In this document: positions 9,198 through 18,018 of the stretch, piece by piece
Position numbering within the stretch: the stretch's first letter is position 1
Layout: each line of letters opens with the position of its first letter
Made by a program: the position numbers and the translations under genes
The notes under the pieces: generated by a model
What the model was told of the DNA's origin: nothing
Databases searched by the model: none
The model's input: only the letters and a program-made list of their open reading frames with translations
Assembly: GCF_024267655.1 (NCBI RefSeq)
Contig: NZ_CP100595.1
Location: 744,001 to 808,000, forward strand
Direction of reading: 5' to 3'
Origin: Arcobacter roscoffensis
GTDB lineage: Bacteria > Campylobacterota > Campylobacteria > Campylobacterales > Arcobacteraceae
Length of the DNA stretch: 64,000 nucleotides

Positions 9198-9720
9198 TCA
9201 ATCAAAGTTTACAGCAACAAATATAATAATAGTCATAACTATTATAATGTATATTATTCAAGAAAGTATAAACCAAGGAGGTTTGCTTTTTGGTTTAAAT
9301 ATGTATTTTATTTTATATGATTTTTGGTGGCAACCACTATCTACTATGTTTGCTCATGGAGGTATCTTCCATCTTGCTATGAATATGTTCGTACTTTATC
9401 AATTTGGTGGCTTAATAGAGAGATCTAGAGGTTCTAAAGAATTAGTCCTTTTATATTTTATCTGTGGTATAGCTACATCTTTAATCTCTTTTGCTTATAT
9501 ATATTACTTAGATAACTATGTGAATTTAGTAGGTGCATCAGGTGCTATTTGTGCTATTTTAGGATATGTAGCTTTTTGGGATAAGGCTCAAAGAGGTGGG
9601 ATTATAACATGGGTTTTACTAATCTCTGTAGCACCACTACTTATTGGACTTCCAATAGCTTGGTATGCTCACTTTATTGGACTTGCTGTTGGATTTTTAT
9701 ATGCGATAATTAGAAAATGA
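9181..9720 (+). CDS. rhomboid-family intramembrane serine protease
   Basis: The 179-residue protein has about six membrane helices, the minimal bacterial rhomboid core. The conserved features are HGGIFHLAMNMFVLYQFG (helix 2 His and Asn), catalytic Ser120 in GASGAICAILG, and His164 in WYAHFIGLAVGFL. Rhomboids cut single-pass membrane proteins within the bilayer. The gene overlaps the preceding single-pass membrane protein gene by 17 nt. Confidence 0.92.
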   Translation: MLRSYNQSKFTATNIIIVITIIMYIIQESINQGGLLFGLNMYFILYDFWWQPLSTMFAHGGIFHLAMNMFVLYQFGGLIERSRGSKELVLLYFICGIATSLISFAYIYYLDNYVNLVGASGAICAILGYVAFWDKAQRGGIITWVLLISVAPLLIGLPIAWYAHFIGLAVGFLYAIIRK

Positions 9721-9825
9721 TTTTTTAGTTAAATAAAGAATCTAGTATAAAATAATACTTTTTTGACTACTTTTTAAGGACTTTTCAATGATATAGTATA
9801 ATAAAATCATTAAAAGGTGTGAGTG

Positions 9826-12444
9826 ATGAAAAAAGCATCAATCAGTTTTAAATTAATGTCTTTAATTGTTGGAAGTCTACTAATTCTTTCTATAATTATG
9901 TTATCAATTAGTATAACTGAAAGTATTAGGCACTCAGAAGAGGAAAAATTAGCACAATTAAAATCAATAACAGAAGCTAAGAAACAACATGTTTCCTCTT
10001 ATTTTAAAAATATTGCAGGATTGATTACTTCTACGGCAAATTCAGCATCTACACAAGATGCTATGAAAGAATTTATTAAAGGCTTCTACACTATGAATGC
10101 TCAATCTGGTGGTGAAATTAATATGGCTGATGTGAAAAAAGAGATTTCATCTCATTATGATAATTTATATATAAAAGATATAAATTTCAATTTGCCAAAT
10201 ATTCAATCAAAAAGAAGTACTAGTGAGTATCTTCCCAAAAATGCAAATGGTATTCTTGCACAATATATGTTTATTGTAAAAAATGAAGAAAAAATTGGAG
10301 AAAAAAATAAATTAACACAGTCTAATTTATTCTTTAATAACTATGCTTTTGCTCATATTAGATACCATGAGACATTTAATGAAATTCTAAAAAAGTTTTC
10401 ATTAGCGGATATTTTTCTAGTTGATGTACAAGGAAATATTGTTTATAGTACTTTTAAAGAAAAGGATTTTGGAACTAACTTAAAAAATGGTCCTTATTCA
10501 AATAGTTCTATTGCAAAGATTAATGAAAAAGCTTATAGTTTAAAAAAGGGAGAAACAGCTTTTTCTGATTTTAAACCATATGAACCAAGCTATAACTCTC
10601 CTGCATCATTTATCGCAGCACCTATTTTTAATAATCAAAATACAAGAGTTGGAAACCTTATTATTCAAATTCCAACAAAGGTAATTGATGGAATTATGAA
10701 TTTTGATGGAAAGTATAAAGAGGCTGGATTAGGAGAAAGTGGTAATTCATTTTTAATTGCAAGTGATTATAAAATGAGAAATAATCACAGACATTTAAAA
10801 ACATTTGATGCTGAATATGTTAAAAAATCAGGTACAACAATAGGACTTTATGAAATCAAAAATGAAGCAATTTCAAAGGCTTTAAAAAATGAATCAGGTG
10901 GAATTCTTCTTGAAAATAATGAAGGTAAAAAAATCTTAAGTGCTTATTCTGGATTAAAAGTATTTGGACAACAATGGGGTGTGATTTCTCAAATTGATGA
11001 AGAAGAAGCACTTCAAGATATAGTAAAAATAAATATTATTTTAGCTTCAATATCTTTTGTTGTTTTACTTGTGATTATATTTATTTCAGTATTACTATTA
11101 AGAAACTCTATTATTAAACCTTTGAAAAATTTTGAAGAAGGTTTAATGTCATTCTTTAAATATTTAAACAATGAAATAAATGAAGTGAAACATTTAGATG
11201 ATTCAAAAGAGGATGAAATTGGACAAATGTCTAAAGTTGTAAACAAAAATATTAACAAAACAAAAGATATTATTGAAAAGGATAGGGAGCTTATCAATGA
11301 AACTGTTTCAATTCTTTCTGAGTTTGAAAAGGGTGATTTATCTAAAAGAATAAATACAGTTTCATTAAATCCTTCATTAAATGAATTAAAAAATGTTCTT
11401 AATAAGATGGGTGAAAATTTAGAAGCAAATATTCAAAATATTTTAGCTGTACTGGAAGAGTATACGAACTATAACTATTTAAATAGAGTTGATAATAGTG
11501 CTCTAAAAGAACAACTTTTACAGTTAGCACAGGGTGTTAACTCTTTAGGTGATGCTACAACTCAAATGCTCCTTGAAAATAAAACAAATGGTATGAAACT
11601 TGATAGTAGTTCTGATATTTTATTAACAAGTGTAGAAATATTGTCAAATAACACAAATGATGCAGCAGCATCTATTGAGCAAACATCTGCTGCACTTGAA
11701 GAGATAAATTCAAACCTTATTTCTAATAGTCAAAATGTTCAGAAAATGTCTACAAATGCGCAAGAATTAACTCAATCAGTAAAACAAGGTGAAGAGCTTG
11801 CACAAAAAACTACTGTAGCAATGGATGAGATAAATGAGCAAGTAAGTTCTATTAATGATGCTATTACTGTAATTGATCAAATTGCATTCCAAACAAATAT
11901 TTTATCATTAAATGCAGCTGTAGAAGCAGCAACAGCAGGTGAAGCAGGAAAAGGTTTTGCAGTAGTTGCACAAGAAGTTAGAAATCTAGCTTCACGATCA
12001 GCAGAAGCTGCAAAAGAGATAAAAGAGCTTGTTGAAAATGCAAATATCAAAGCAAATGAAGGTAAAGCGATTGCAGATTCTATGATTGGTGGATATACTG
12101 GTTTAAGTACAAATATTAATAGTACTATTGAGTTAATTGAGTCTGTTTCTATTTCTTCAAGTGAACAACAACAAGGTATCTCTCAAATTACTGAAACAGT
12201 AGCAAGATTAGATAAACAAACACAAGAAAATGCCTCAATTGCTCAAAATACAAATGATATAGCTCAAGAAACTGATGTTATATCAAAAGCAATTGTTTCT
12301 GATACAAATAATAAAGAGTTTAAAGGTAAAGATAGTATAAAAATTGAAGCTAAAGATAGAAATACTGTAACCTTAGAAAATAGAAGTATAAGTACAAAAA
12401 TAGAGCAAAATATTAATGAAGAAAATAAATGGGAAAGCTTTTAA
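9826..12444 (+). CDS. methyl-accepting chemotaxis protein with C-terminal CheR/CheB-type tail
   Basis: The ATG at 9826 gives 872 residues; a GTG one codon earlier is also possible, and AAAGGTG lies upstream. Layout: membrane helix at about 10-32, a large periplasmic sensing domain of about 360 residues (Cache-like), membrane helix at about 405-427, HAMP region, then the methyl-accepting signalling domain with the highly conserved hairpin tip ([20 protein letters not shown]). The last residues are NKWESF. This fits the xWxxF pentapeptide (NWETF in E. coli Tsr/Tar) that tethers CheR and CheB. A rho-independent terminator follows directly. The ligand is unknown. Confidence 0.93.
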   Translation: MKKASISFKLMSLIVGSLLILSIIMLSISITESIRHSEEEKLAQLKSITEAKKQHVSSYFKNIAGLITSTANSASTQDAMKEFIKGFYTMNAQSGGEINMADVKKEISSHYDNLYIKDINFNLPNIQSKRSTSEYLPKNANGILAQYMFIVKNEEKIGEKNKLTQSNLFFNNYAFAHIRYHETFNEILKKFSLADIFLVDVQGNIVYSTFKEKDFGTNLKNGPYSNSSIAKINEKAYSLKKGETAFSDFKPYEPSYNSPASFIAAPIFNNQNTRVGNLIIQIPTKVIDGIMNFDGKYKEAGLGESGNSFLIASDYKMRNNHRHLKTFDAEYVKKSGTTIGLYEIKNEAISKALKNESGGILLENNEGKKILSAYSGLKVFGQQWGVISQIDEEEALQDIVKINIILASISFVVLLVIIFISVLLLRNSIIKPLKNFEEGLMSFFKYLNNEINEVKHLDDSKEDEIGQMSKVVNKNINKTKDIIEKDRELINETVSILSEFEKGDLSKRINTVSLNPSLNELKNVLNKMGENLEANIQNILAVLEEYTNYNYLNRVDNSALKEQLLQLAQGVNSLGDATTQMLLENKTNGMKLDSSSDILLTSVEILSNNTNDAAASIEQTSAALEEINSNLISNSQNVQKMSTNAQELTQSVKQGEELAQKTTVAMDEINEQVSSINDAITVIDQIAFQTNILSLNAAVEAATAGEAGKGFAVVAQEVRNLASRSAEAAKEIKELVENANIKANEGKAIADSMIGGYTGLSTNINSTIELIESVSISSSEQQQGISQITETVARLDKQTQENASIAQNTNDIAQETDVISKAIVSDTNNKEFKGKDSIKIEAKDRNTVTLENRSISTKIEQNINEENKWESF

Positions 12445-12457
12445 GCTTTTCCTTTTT
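12431..12457. terminator. bidirectional rho-independent terminator after the chemoreceptor gene
   Basis: The inverted repeat GGAAAGCTT-TTAA-GCTTTTCC is followed by TTTTT on the plus strand. It overlaps the end of the chemoreceptor gene and lies just beyond the stop of the convergent binding-protein gene, so it can serve both. Confidence 0.75.
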
Positions 12458-12462
12458 AAGCT

Positions 12463-13200
12463 CTATTTATAATACTTACTTGCAAACTCTTTTATTTTTC
12501 CTTCATGAATTATATCTTTTAAAGCTTGGTTGATTTCATCCATCCTATTTATAAATGCAGACTTCTTTGATATTGCTATGTATAAGTCTAGCTTTTTAGC
12601 GGGTCTATAATCAGTTTTTTCTACCATGTTTTGAAATCCTGATTTTTTTATTTCATAATCTGCTTGACAATCTGTCCCAATTATAACTTTTATTCTTTTT
12701 AAAGCTAACATTTTTAAAAGTTGTTTCTCATTTGTTACAGCTCTTTTTTTTAGTGTTTTGTCATTGTCAAATTTTTTGAAATATATAGAATTATTTACAT
12801 AACCTATTAAATGAGGTTTTAAGTCTTTATAATTTTTGATAGTCTTACCTAAACCTTTTTGAGTATAAAATACAGGAGAACATGAGTAGTAAGGTACTGA
12901 GCTATATTTTATATATTTTTGTCTTTCTTTTTTTATAGCTATACCACTCATCATATCAACTGTACCATTTTTCATATTTGCTAAACTTCTAGCCCATGGG
13001 TAGTATTTAAATTCTGTTTGAGTATTTAGTCTTTTTGCTAATTCTTTCCATAAATCAAAATCAATTCCAGAATAGGTGTTGTTTTGTGTTATACGAAAGG
13101 GAGGCCAATCATCTGTTGGGATTATGATTTGTTCTTTAGCAGATATTGGTAAAAGAGTTATAAAACATAATATAATTATTTGTATAGGTTTATTTAACAT
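12463..13200 (-). CDS. periplasmic substrate-binding protein, SBP_bac_3 (amino-acid/polar) type
   Basis: The 245-residue protein has a signal peptide (MLNKPIQIIILCFITLLPISAK) and the start of a bilobed type II binding protein: IIPTDDWPPFR, YSGIDFDLWKELAKRLNTQ, and NGTVDMMSGIAIKKERQKYI. No ABC permease or ATPase is nearby, so it may be an orphan sensor-type binding protein. Such orphans are common in genomes rich in chemoreceptors and sensor kinases. Convergent with the chemoreceptor gene to the left. Confidence 0.85.
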   Translation of the reverse strand: MLNKPIQIIILCFITLLPISAKEQIIIPTDDWPPFRITQNNTYSGIDFDLWKELAKRLNTQTEFKYYPWARSLANMKNGTVDMMSGIAIKKERQKYIKYSSVPYYSCSPVFYTQKGLGKTIKNYKDLKPHLIGYVNNSIYFKKFDNDKTLKKRAVTNEKQLLKMLALKRIKVIIGTDCQADYEIKKSGFQNMVEKTDYRPAKKLDLYIAISKKSAFINRMDEINQALKDIIHEGKIKEFASKYYK

Positions 13201-13279
13201 TGCAAACTCCTTTTTGTAAAAAGTTATAATTGTAACAATATTTATAACATATTATAATGGAAATACAAATGCCTGTCAA

Positions 13280-13441
13280 TTATAGTTTTGTAAAGAACGT
13301 AACGGCACCCATCACAACTAATACAAAAGCAAGAGTAATAAATATATCTTTTAGTGTTACAGTAGGATTTAAAATACCACAATAAGGGCATTGTCGTTTT
13401 TTTGGTTCGATTTCTCTTTTGCAGTTTTTACAAGTAGCTAT
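13280..13441 (-). CDS. 53-residue zinc-ribbon membrane protein, probable ATA start
   Basis: This short frame is translated from my own reading. It begins (start)-ATCKNCKREIEPKKRQCPYC: two CxxC pairs form a zinc ribbon. The second half is one hydrophobic helix (DIFITLAFVLVVMGAVTFF), ending TKL. The first codon is ATA at 13441, 5 nt after AAAGGAT-type ribosome site bases. Going upstream to the preceding in-frame stop there is no ATG, GTG or TTG in this frame, and the next Met lies inside the membrane helix. ATA is therefore the best start, which is rare. Proteins of this form (zinc ribbon plus one helix) are common small bacterial proteins of unknown function. Confidence 0.72.
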   Translation of the reverse strand: MATCKNCKREIEPKKRQCPYCGILNPTVTLKDIFITLAFVLVVMGAVTFFTKL

Positions 13442-13550
13442 GGTGTATCCTTTTTTTGTTGAGATATTAGCATAAAGAGCGTTAAAAATAAAAATATTTC
13501 AATTTGTAAGATATCTGTATGCAAACAAATTTTTGAGTTATACTTGCAAA
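13442..13550. other. divergent intergenic region between zinc-ribbon gene and Y-family polymerase
   Basis: About 110 nt separate the two divergent starts. It holds the AAAGGA ribosome site of the minus-strand gene. I see no inverted repeat resembling an SOS box or other operator, and no good ribosome site before the polymerase ATG at 13551. Confidence 0.4.
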
Positions 13551-14822
13551 ATGTTTTTACATTTAGATTTAGATTGTTTTTTCGTATCAGCTCATAGAAC
13601 TATTGATAATAGTTTAGAACATATTCCAGTTGCGGTTGGAGGACGGAGTAATCTTAATATTTTCTCATCAAAAAAAGAAGTAAGAAAAATCTCTTCAAAT
13701 TCAGGAGCTTTTGTAAGTACTATTCTTACAAATGAGGGAGAAAAAAGTTTTCAAGATTACTTTGTAGATGAAAATGGCAAAATAAGAGGAATTATAACTA
13801 CTTCGTCATATGAAGCTAGAGCTTTTGGAGTAAAGACTGCAATGAGCGTAAATGAAGCTTTAAAACTATGCCCAAACTTGAAAATGCTTTCTCCAAACTA
13901 TCCTTTATACCATGAATTATCTCAGAAGTTAAAAGAGCTACTTATAAAAGAAATACCTTTAGTTGAACAGTTCTCAATAGATGAGTTTTTTGGTGATGTG
14001 TCAGGGTATATAGATGAAGATGAGATTGTTGAATTTGCTTATAATCTAAAAAAGAAAATCTATAAAGAACTGAAACTTCCTATTTCAATAGGTATTGCAA
14101 ATACTAAGTTTTTATCAAAACTTATAACAGAGTATGCAAAACCTGATGGAGTTAAATATGTAGGTCTTGATCATATTGCAAATTTTACTAGAAATATTCC
14201 CATTGAAGAGTTTCCTGGAATTGGAAAAGGCTTTCAAAAAAGACTTAAAGGTTATGGAATAAAAACCTTAGGGGATATAAGAAAAAAAAGAGAGCTGTTT
14301 TATTCTTGGAAAAAACCAGGAATTGATTTATATAATCGTATATGTGGAATAAGAGATACAAAACTAACTTTAGAGAGAGAAAAAAAGTCAATAGGAATAG
14401 GACGAAGTTTTGATCCTATATTTGATAGGGATGAACTTAAAAGAAGAGTTATGATTCTTAGTAGATATTTATGTTTTTTAGTAAAAAAAGCAAATGTAAA
14501 TCCTTTGACATATGCAATAAAAATAAAATACGAATATAAAATCAAATCAAAAAACTATATAAATGTAAATAGAATATTTAATGAAACAGATTTTAAAGAA
14601 GCAATGACAAATCTTTTTTTAGAAAATGACATTCATCCGACACATGGTGTAGTACAACTTAATATAACAGTATCAAACTTTGCAAAAGTAAATGAGTATA
14701 CATACAATCTTTTTGAGTATGAAGGGGATCTGAAAAAAAGAGCACTTACAAATCAAGTACAAAAACTAAGAACAAAGTTTGGGGTTGATATAATCAAAAG
14801 TGCTAGTGAAATAAAAAAGTAG
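13551..14822 (+). CDS. Y-family (DinB/UmuC-type) translesion DNA polymerase
   Basis: The ATG at 13551 gives 423 residues starting MFLHLDLDCFFVSAHRT, with the palm metal ligands in DLDCFF and SIDEFFGD. Family motifs YEARAFGVKTAMSV, PISIGIANTKFLSKL and PGIGKGFQKRL (helix-hairpin-helix) follow. Between the VAVGG strand and the TTSSYEARAFG motif there is an extra segment of about 45 residues (including GAFVSTILTNEGEKSFQDYF) that standard Pol IV lacks. The protein is therefore longer than typical DinB (about 350) and close to UmuC in length. No umuD-like gene is adjacent. A TTG at 13533 is in frame but would add only six residues. Confidence 0.9.
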   Translation: MFLHLDLDCFFVSAHRTIDNSLEHIPVAVGGRSNLNIFSSKKEVRKISSNSGAFVSTILTNEGEKSFQDYFVDENGKIRGIITTSSYEARAFGVKTAMSVNEALKLCPNLKMLSPNYPLYHELSQKLKELLIKEIPLVEQFSIDEFFGDVSGYIDEDEIVEFAYNLKKKIYKELKLPISIGIANTKFLSKLITEYAKPDGVKYVGLDHIANFTRNIPIEEFPGIGKGFQKRLKGYGIKTLGDIRKKRELFYSWKKPGIDLYNRICGIRDTKLTLEREKKSIGIGRSFDPIFDRDELKRRVMILSRYLCFLVKKANVNPLTYAIKIKYEYKIKSKNYINVNRIFNETDFKEAMTNLFLENDIHPTHGVVQLNITVSNFAKVNEYTYNLFEYEGDLKKRALTNQVQKLRTKFGVDIIKSASEIKK

Positions 14823-14881
14823 TAATTTAGTATATTAATCTTCAAATGCTATAATACAAAAAACAAAAAAGCGAATAAATT

Positions 14882-15196
14882 ATGGGTATAAAAGATAAGT
14901 TAAAAGAAAAATCAAGCAGATTATTAAATATAGCATCAGAAAATACTACAAAGGCTTTTGATTATCCTAAGCTAAAAAGTGAACAAGTAAAAGAAGCTAT
15001 TAGATTAAAGGTAAGAGAAAAAGCTATTTTAGCTACAAAAGCTAGGCTTGTAGAGAATCATAAGAGCTTTGATGATTTTAGTGATGATGAACTCGAAATA
15101 ATTATTGCTGATGAAGAAAGAAAGATTATGGATGATTTAAAAACAAAGTCTTTAGTTGTAGCTCTTGCTGCTCTTGGTCTTAACTTTTTTGTGTAG
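14882..15196 (+). CDS. hypothetical protein, helical with hydrophobic C-terminus
   Basis: The 104-residue protein is mostly charged and predicted helical (MGIKDKLKEKSSRLL; EAIRLKVREKAILATKARL), with an acidic stretch (DDFSDDELEIIIADEERK) and a hydrophobic end (SLVVALAALGLNFFV) that could insert into a membrane. It is followed 8 nt later by another small membrane-protein gene, so they are probably co-transcribed. I do not recognise the family. Confidence 0.65.
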   Translation: MGIKDKLKEKSSRLLNIASENTTKAFDYPKLKSEQVKEAIRLKVREKAILATKARLVENHKSFDDFSDDELEIIIADEERKIMDDLKTKSLVVALAALGLNFFV

Positions 15197-15204
15197 GCTT
15201 TTAG

Positions 15205-15600
15205 ATGTTTAAACAAGTAAAGTCTGCACTATTTTGGTACTATTTATATAAGTTTAGAAAAAGAGTTATTTTAATTGCTCTTCTTTTACTAATTGCTATT
15301 TTTGCTAATGCAATTTATTCTGACATAGTTGAATATTTAAAATTAAAAGATAAATTAGAATTTTTAGAATTAGCACTTATTATAAAATGGATGATTGTTA
15401 TTTTTAATCTTACCTTTTCTATATATTTAGTATTAACGCTTTTTAAAAAAACAGAAGTTGTAACAAAAAATAGTATAAAAGAAAAAAATACTTCAAATAA
15501 TAAAAAAATGTCATCAAGAAGTGAGCTAACAGATAGAGAAAAGTCTTTTCTTCATAAAGATAAATTAAAATCAAAAGCAGATTATTTAGTTGATAAATAA
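15205..15600 (+). CDS. hypothetical two-helix membrane protein
   Basis: The 131-residue protein has two hydrophobic helices (about residues 20-40, RVILIALLLLIAIFANAIY, and 58-80, LIIKWMIVIFNLTFSIYLVL) and a basic, Ser/Lys-rich C-terminal tail of about 45 residues. It follows the previous small gene by 8 nt. I do not recognise the family. Confidence 0.62.
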   Translation: MFKQVKSALFWYYLYKFRKRVILIALLLLIAIFANAIYSDIVEYLKLKDKLEFLELALIIKWMIVIFNLTFSIYLVLTLFKKTEVVTKNSIKEKNTSNNKKMSSRSELTDREKSFLHKDKLKSKADYLVDK

Positions 15601-15668
15601 CTTTTCTACCTTTATTTAATAGGCATTATTGTATTATATAATGACAAATAAAATTTATAAGGTTACTA

Positions 15669-17627
15669 TTGAAATCGATATTTGAGATCACTCTTTTATA
15701 TGTTGAAGATGATCAGGACATCCGAGAGGAACTATCATATTTTTTAAAAAATAGAGTAAGAACTCTTCATGTAGCAAAAAATGGTGAAGAAGGTCTAGAA
15801 TTATATAAAGAAAATATGCCAGATTTAGTGATTTCTGATATAAGTATGCCCAAAATGGATGGCATACAAATGAGTGAAAAAATAAAAGAATTTGATGAAA
15901 ATTCTAGAATAGTAATATTAACTGCATTTAATGATAGTGATTATTTAACAAATGCTATAAATTTAAGTATAGATAGATACCTTATTAAACCAATAAATCT
16001 TAAAAGCTTACATGACGCAATAAATAAAATATATAAAATTATTCTTTTAGAAAGAGAAAATAAAGAAGTAGTTAATCTTTTAGAACAATACAAAAAGGTA
16101 GTGGATTTAAGTGCTATCGTATCAAAGACAGATACAAATGGTGTTATTACTTATACGAATAAGAGGTTTGAAGAAATATCAGGCTATAGTAAAGATGAAT
16201 TAATAGGAATTCAACATAATATAGTAAGACATGAAGATGTTTCTTCAAAACTTTATGAAGATTTATGGCATACAATAAAAGATGAAAAAAAACCTTGGTT
16301 TGGTACTATAAAAAATAAAAATAAAAAGGGTCAAGCTTATTATGTAGATGCTGTAATTGAACCTATAGTAGACTCTAATGGTAAAATCATAGAGTATATA
16401 GGAATAAGACATGATATTACAGATATTATGAATCCTAAAAGACAACTTCTTGATGATATAAAAAACATGTCAACACCAGTGTTAATTTTAGCAAATATAA
16501 ATAACTACAAGATATTAAAAGAATTTTATACAGAATCTCAAAGAGATAAATTTGAAGAGGTCTTCTCTAAAGTCCTTGCTCAATGTTTTCCTAAAGCTTT
16601 AAGTGTGGATAGAGTATATATTTTAGGTGGAGGATTATTTGGTTTTCTAAAGAATGAAGAACTAAATGCGGGACATATAAATATATATTTGCATAAATTA
16701 CTTATAAATTTAAAAAGAAATGATGTTTTATTTGAAGGTAATAAATACGATATGGATATTCTTTTAAGTTTCTCATATGATAAGAATAATCTTTTTGATG
16801 ATGCTATTACTGGAATAAGACAACTTAAAAATGATAAAAAAGAGAATATTCTATTTTCAAATGGTTTTTATGAAGAAAAACAAAAAGAAGCAAAAGAAAA
16901 ACTAAAAACTCTTACTTTAATAAAAAATGCTTTGAACTCTGAAAGAAAAGTATTATCTTTCTATCAGCCAATAGTATGTAACCAAACACAAACTATAGAA
17001 AAGTATGAGTCTTTGCTTAGAATTATAAATTCAAAAGAAGAGATAATATCTCCTTTTTTCTTTTTAGATGTAGCTAAAAAATCTGGTTATTATCATGACT
17101 TAACAAAAAAAGTAATAGAAAATGCTAGTAAGATTCTTCATAGGAACAAAACTATAAAAATATCTATTAACTTATCTTCATCAGATATAGAAGATTTAGA
17201 GATTCGTGATTTACTTTTTGAACTAGTTACTATGAAAGAGAATAAAGGAAGAGTAACTTTTGAGCTTCTAGAAGATGAGGAAGTACAAGATTTAGAAGCT
17301 ATAAAAATTTTTATTGAACTTGTAAAAATAGCGGGTGATGTAAAAATATCAATAGATGACTTTGGAAGTGGTTACTCTAATTATGAAAGGTTAAATGTGT
17401 TTCAACCTGATTATATAAAGATAGATGGAAGTTTAATTAAGGATATTTTAACTAGTAAATATAATCAAAGTATTGTAAAGTCTATTATTATTTTTGCAAA
17501 AGAAAATGGTATAAAAACTATTGCAGAGTTTGTATCAGATGAAAAAATTCATCAAAAGGTTAAAGAGCTAGGTGTTGACTTTTCACAAGGTTTTTACTTT
17601 GGAAAGCCAGAACCTATAATCTCATAA
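15669..17627 (+). CDS. response regulator: REC - PAS - degenerate GGDEF - EAL (c-di-GMP phosphodiesterase candidate)
   Basis: The 652-residue protein starts at TTG 15669 after AAGG. The receiver domain (1-120) has acidic residues in YVEDD and phospho-acceptor Asp57 in ISDISMP. A PAS domain follows (about 135-255, NIVRHEDV, with a PAC-like end). The next 150 residues are GGDEF-like but the signature is LGGGLFGF, so it cannot be a normal cyclase. The EAL domain keeps the catalytic set: ESLLR (EAL to ESL), SINLS, FELLEDE, SIDDFGSGYSN, KIDGSLI, AEFVSDE and SQGFYFGKP. It is likely active, opening c-di-GMP to pGpG. No partner kinase is adjacent; the two kinases at 22.9 and 25.0 kb are possible partners. 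Confidence 0.9.
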   Translation: MKSIFEITLLYVEDDQDIREELSYFLKNRVRTLHVAKNGEEGLELYKENMPDLVISDISMPKMDGIQMSEKIKEFDENSRIVILTAFNDSDYLTNAINLSIDRYLIKPINLKSLHDAINKIYKIILLERENKEVVNLLEQYKKVVDLSAIVSKTDTNGVITYTNKRFEEISGYSKDELIGIQHNIVRHEDVSSKLYEDLWHTIKDEKKPWFGTIKNKNKKGQAYYVDAVIEPIVDSNGKIIEYIGIRHDITDIMNPKRQLLDDIKNMSTPVLILANINNYKILKEFYTESQRDKFEEVFSKVLAQCFPKALSVDRVYILGGGLFGFLKNEELNAGHINIYLHKLLINLKRNDVLFEGNKYDMDILLSFSYDKNNLFDDAITGIRQLKNDKKENILFSNGFYEEKQKEAKEKLKTLTLIKNALNSERKVLSFYQPIVCNQTQTIEKYESLLRIINSKEEIISPFFFLDVAKKSGYYHDLTKKVIENASKILHRNKTIKISINLSSSDIEDLEIRDLLFELVTMKENKGRVTFELLEDEEVQDLEAIKIFIELVKIAGDVKISIDDFGSGYSNYERLNVFQPDYIKIDGSLIKDILTSKYNQSIVKSIIIFAKENGIKTIAEFVSDEKIHQKVKELGVDFSQGFYFGKPEPIIS

Positions 17628-17629
17628 AA

Positions 17630-18013
17630 CTATCTTAGTGTTTTATAAAGCTGTATAGCTTCATCTATTTTTTTTCTTTCAGGTTTTCTTCTACAAGACA
17701 TATAGCATTGCTCACCTGCTTCATTTTTATATGGATATACAGTTGCAAATACCCAATAATATCCACCTGATTTTGTTTTGTTTTTTACATAACCTTGCCA
17801 TACTTTTCCACTTTTTACAGTTTTCCATAAATCTTCAAAGGCAGCTTTAGGCATATCTGAATGTCTTACCATATTGTGAGGTTGTCCTATAAGCTCATCA
17901 AGATTATATTCTGCTATATCACAAAATTGTTCATTTGCAAAAGTTATTATTCCTTTTGCATCTGTTTCGCTTACTAAAAAAGCATCATCTTTAAGTACTG
18001 TTTCTCTTGACAT
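17630..18013 (-). CDS. single PAS-domain protein, Aer/CetB-like
   Basis: The 127-residue protein is one PAS domain. It shares the Aer-type signature LIGQPHNMVRHSDMPKAAFE, then VKNKTKSGGYYWVFATVYPY and a PAC end. In Aer and CetB this type of PAS binds FAD, and the Trp in YYWV is at the conserved place. It has no membrane or signalling domain, so it must act on another protein. It starts 5 nt after the stop of the upstream chemoreceptor gene, so the two are co-transcribed, as cetA and cetB are in Campylobacter energy taxis. FAD binding and redox sensing are inferred. Confidence 0.86.
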   Translation of the reverse strand: MSRETVLKDDAFLVSETDAKGIITFANEQFCDIAEYNLDELIGQPHNMVRHSDMPKAAFEDLWKTVKSGKVWQGYVKNKTKSGGYYWVFATVYPYKNEAGEQCYMSCRRKPERKKIDEAIQLYKTLR

Positions 18014-18018
18014 GATTT

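Noticed and set aside
15669-17627. Diguanylate cyclase activity in the REC-PAS-EAL protein
   Set aside because: The GGDEF signature is changed to GGGLF, so the domain cannot be catalytic in the usual way; the EAL residues are kept.
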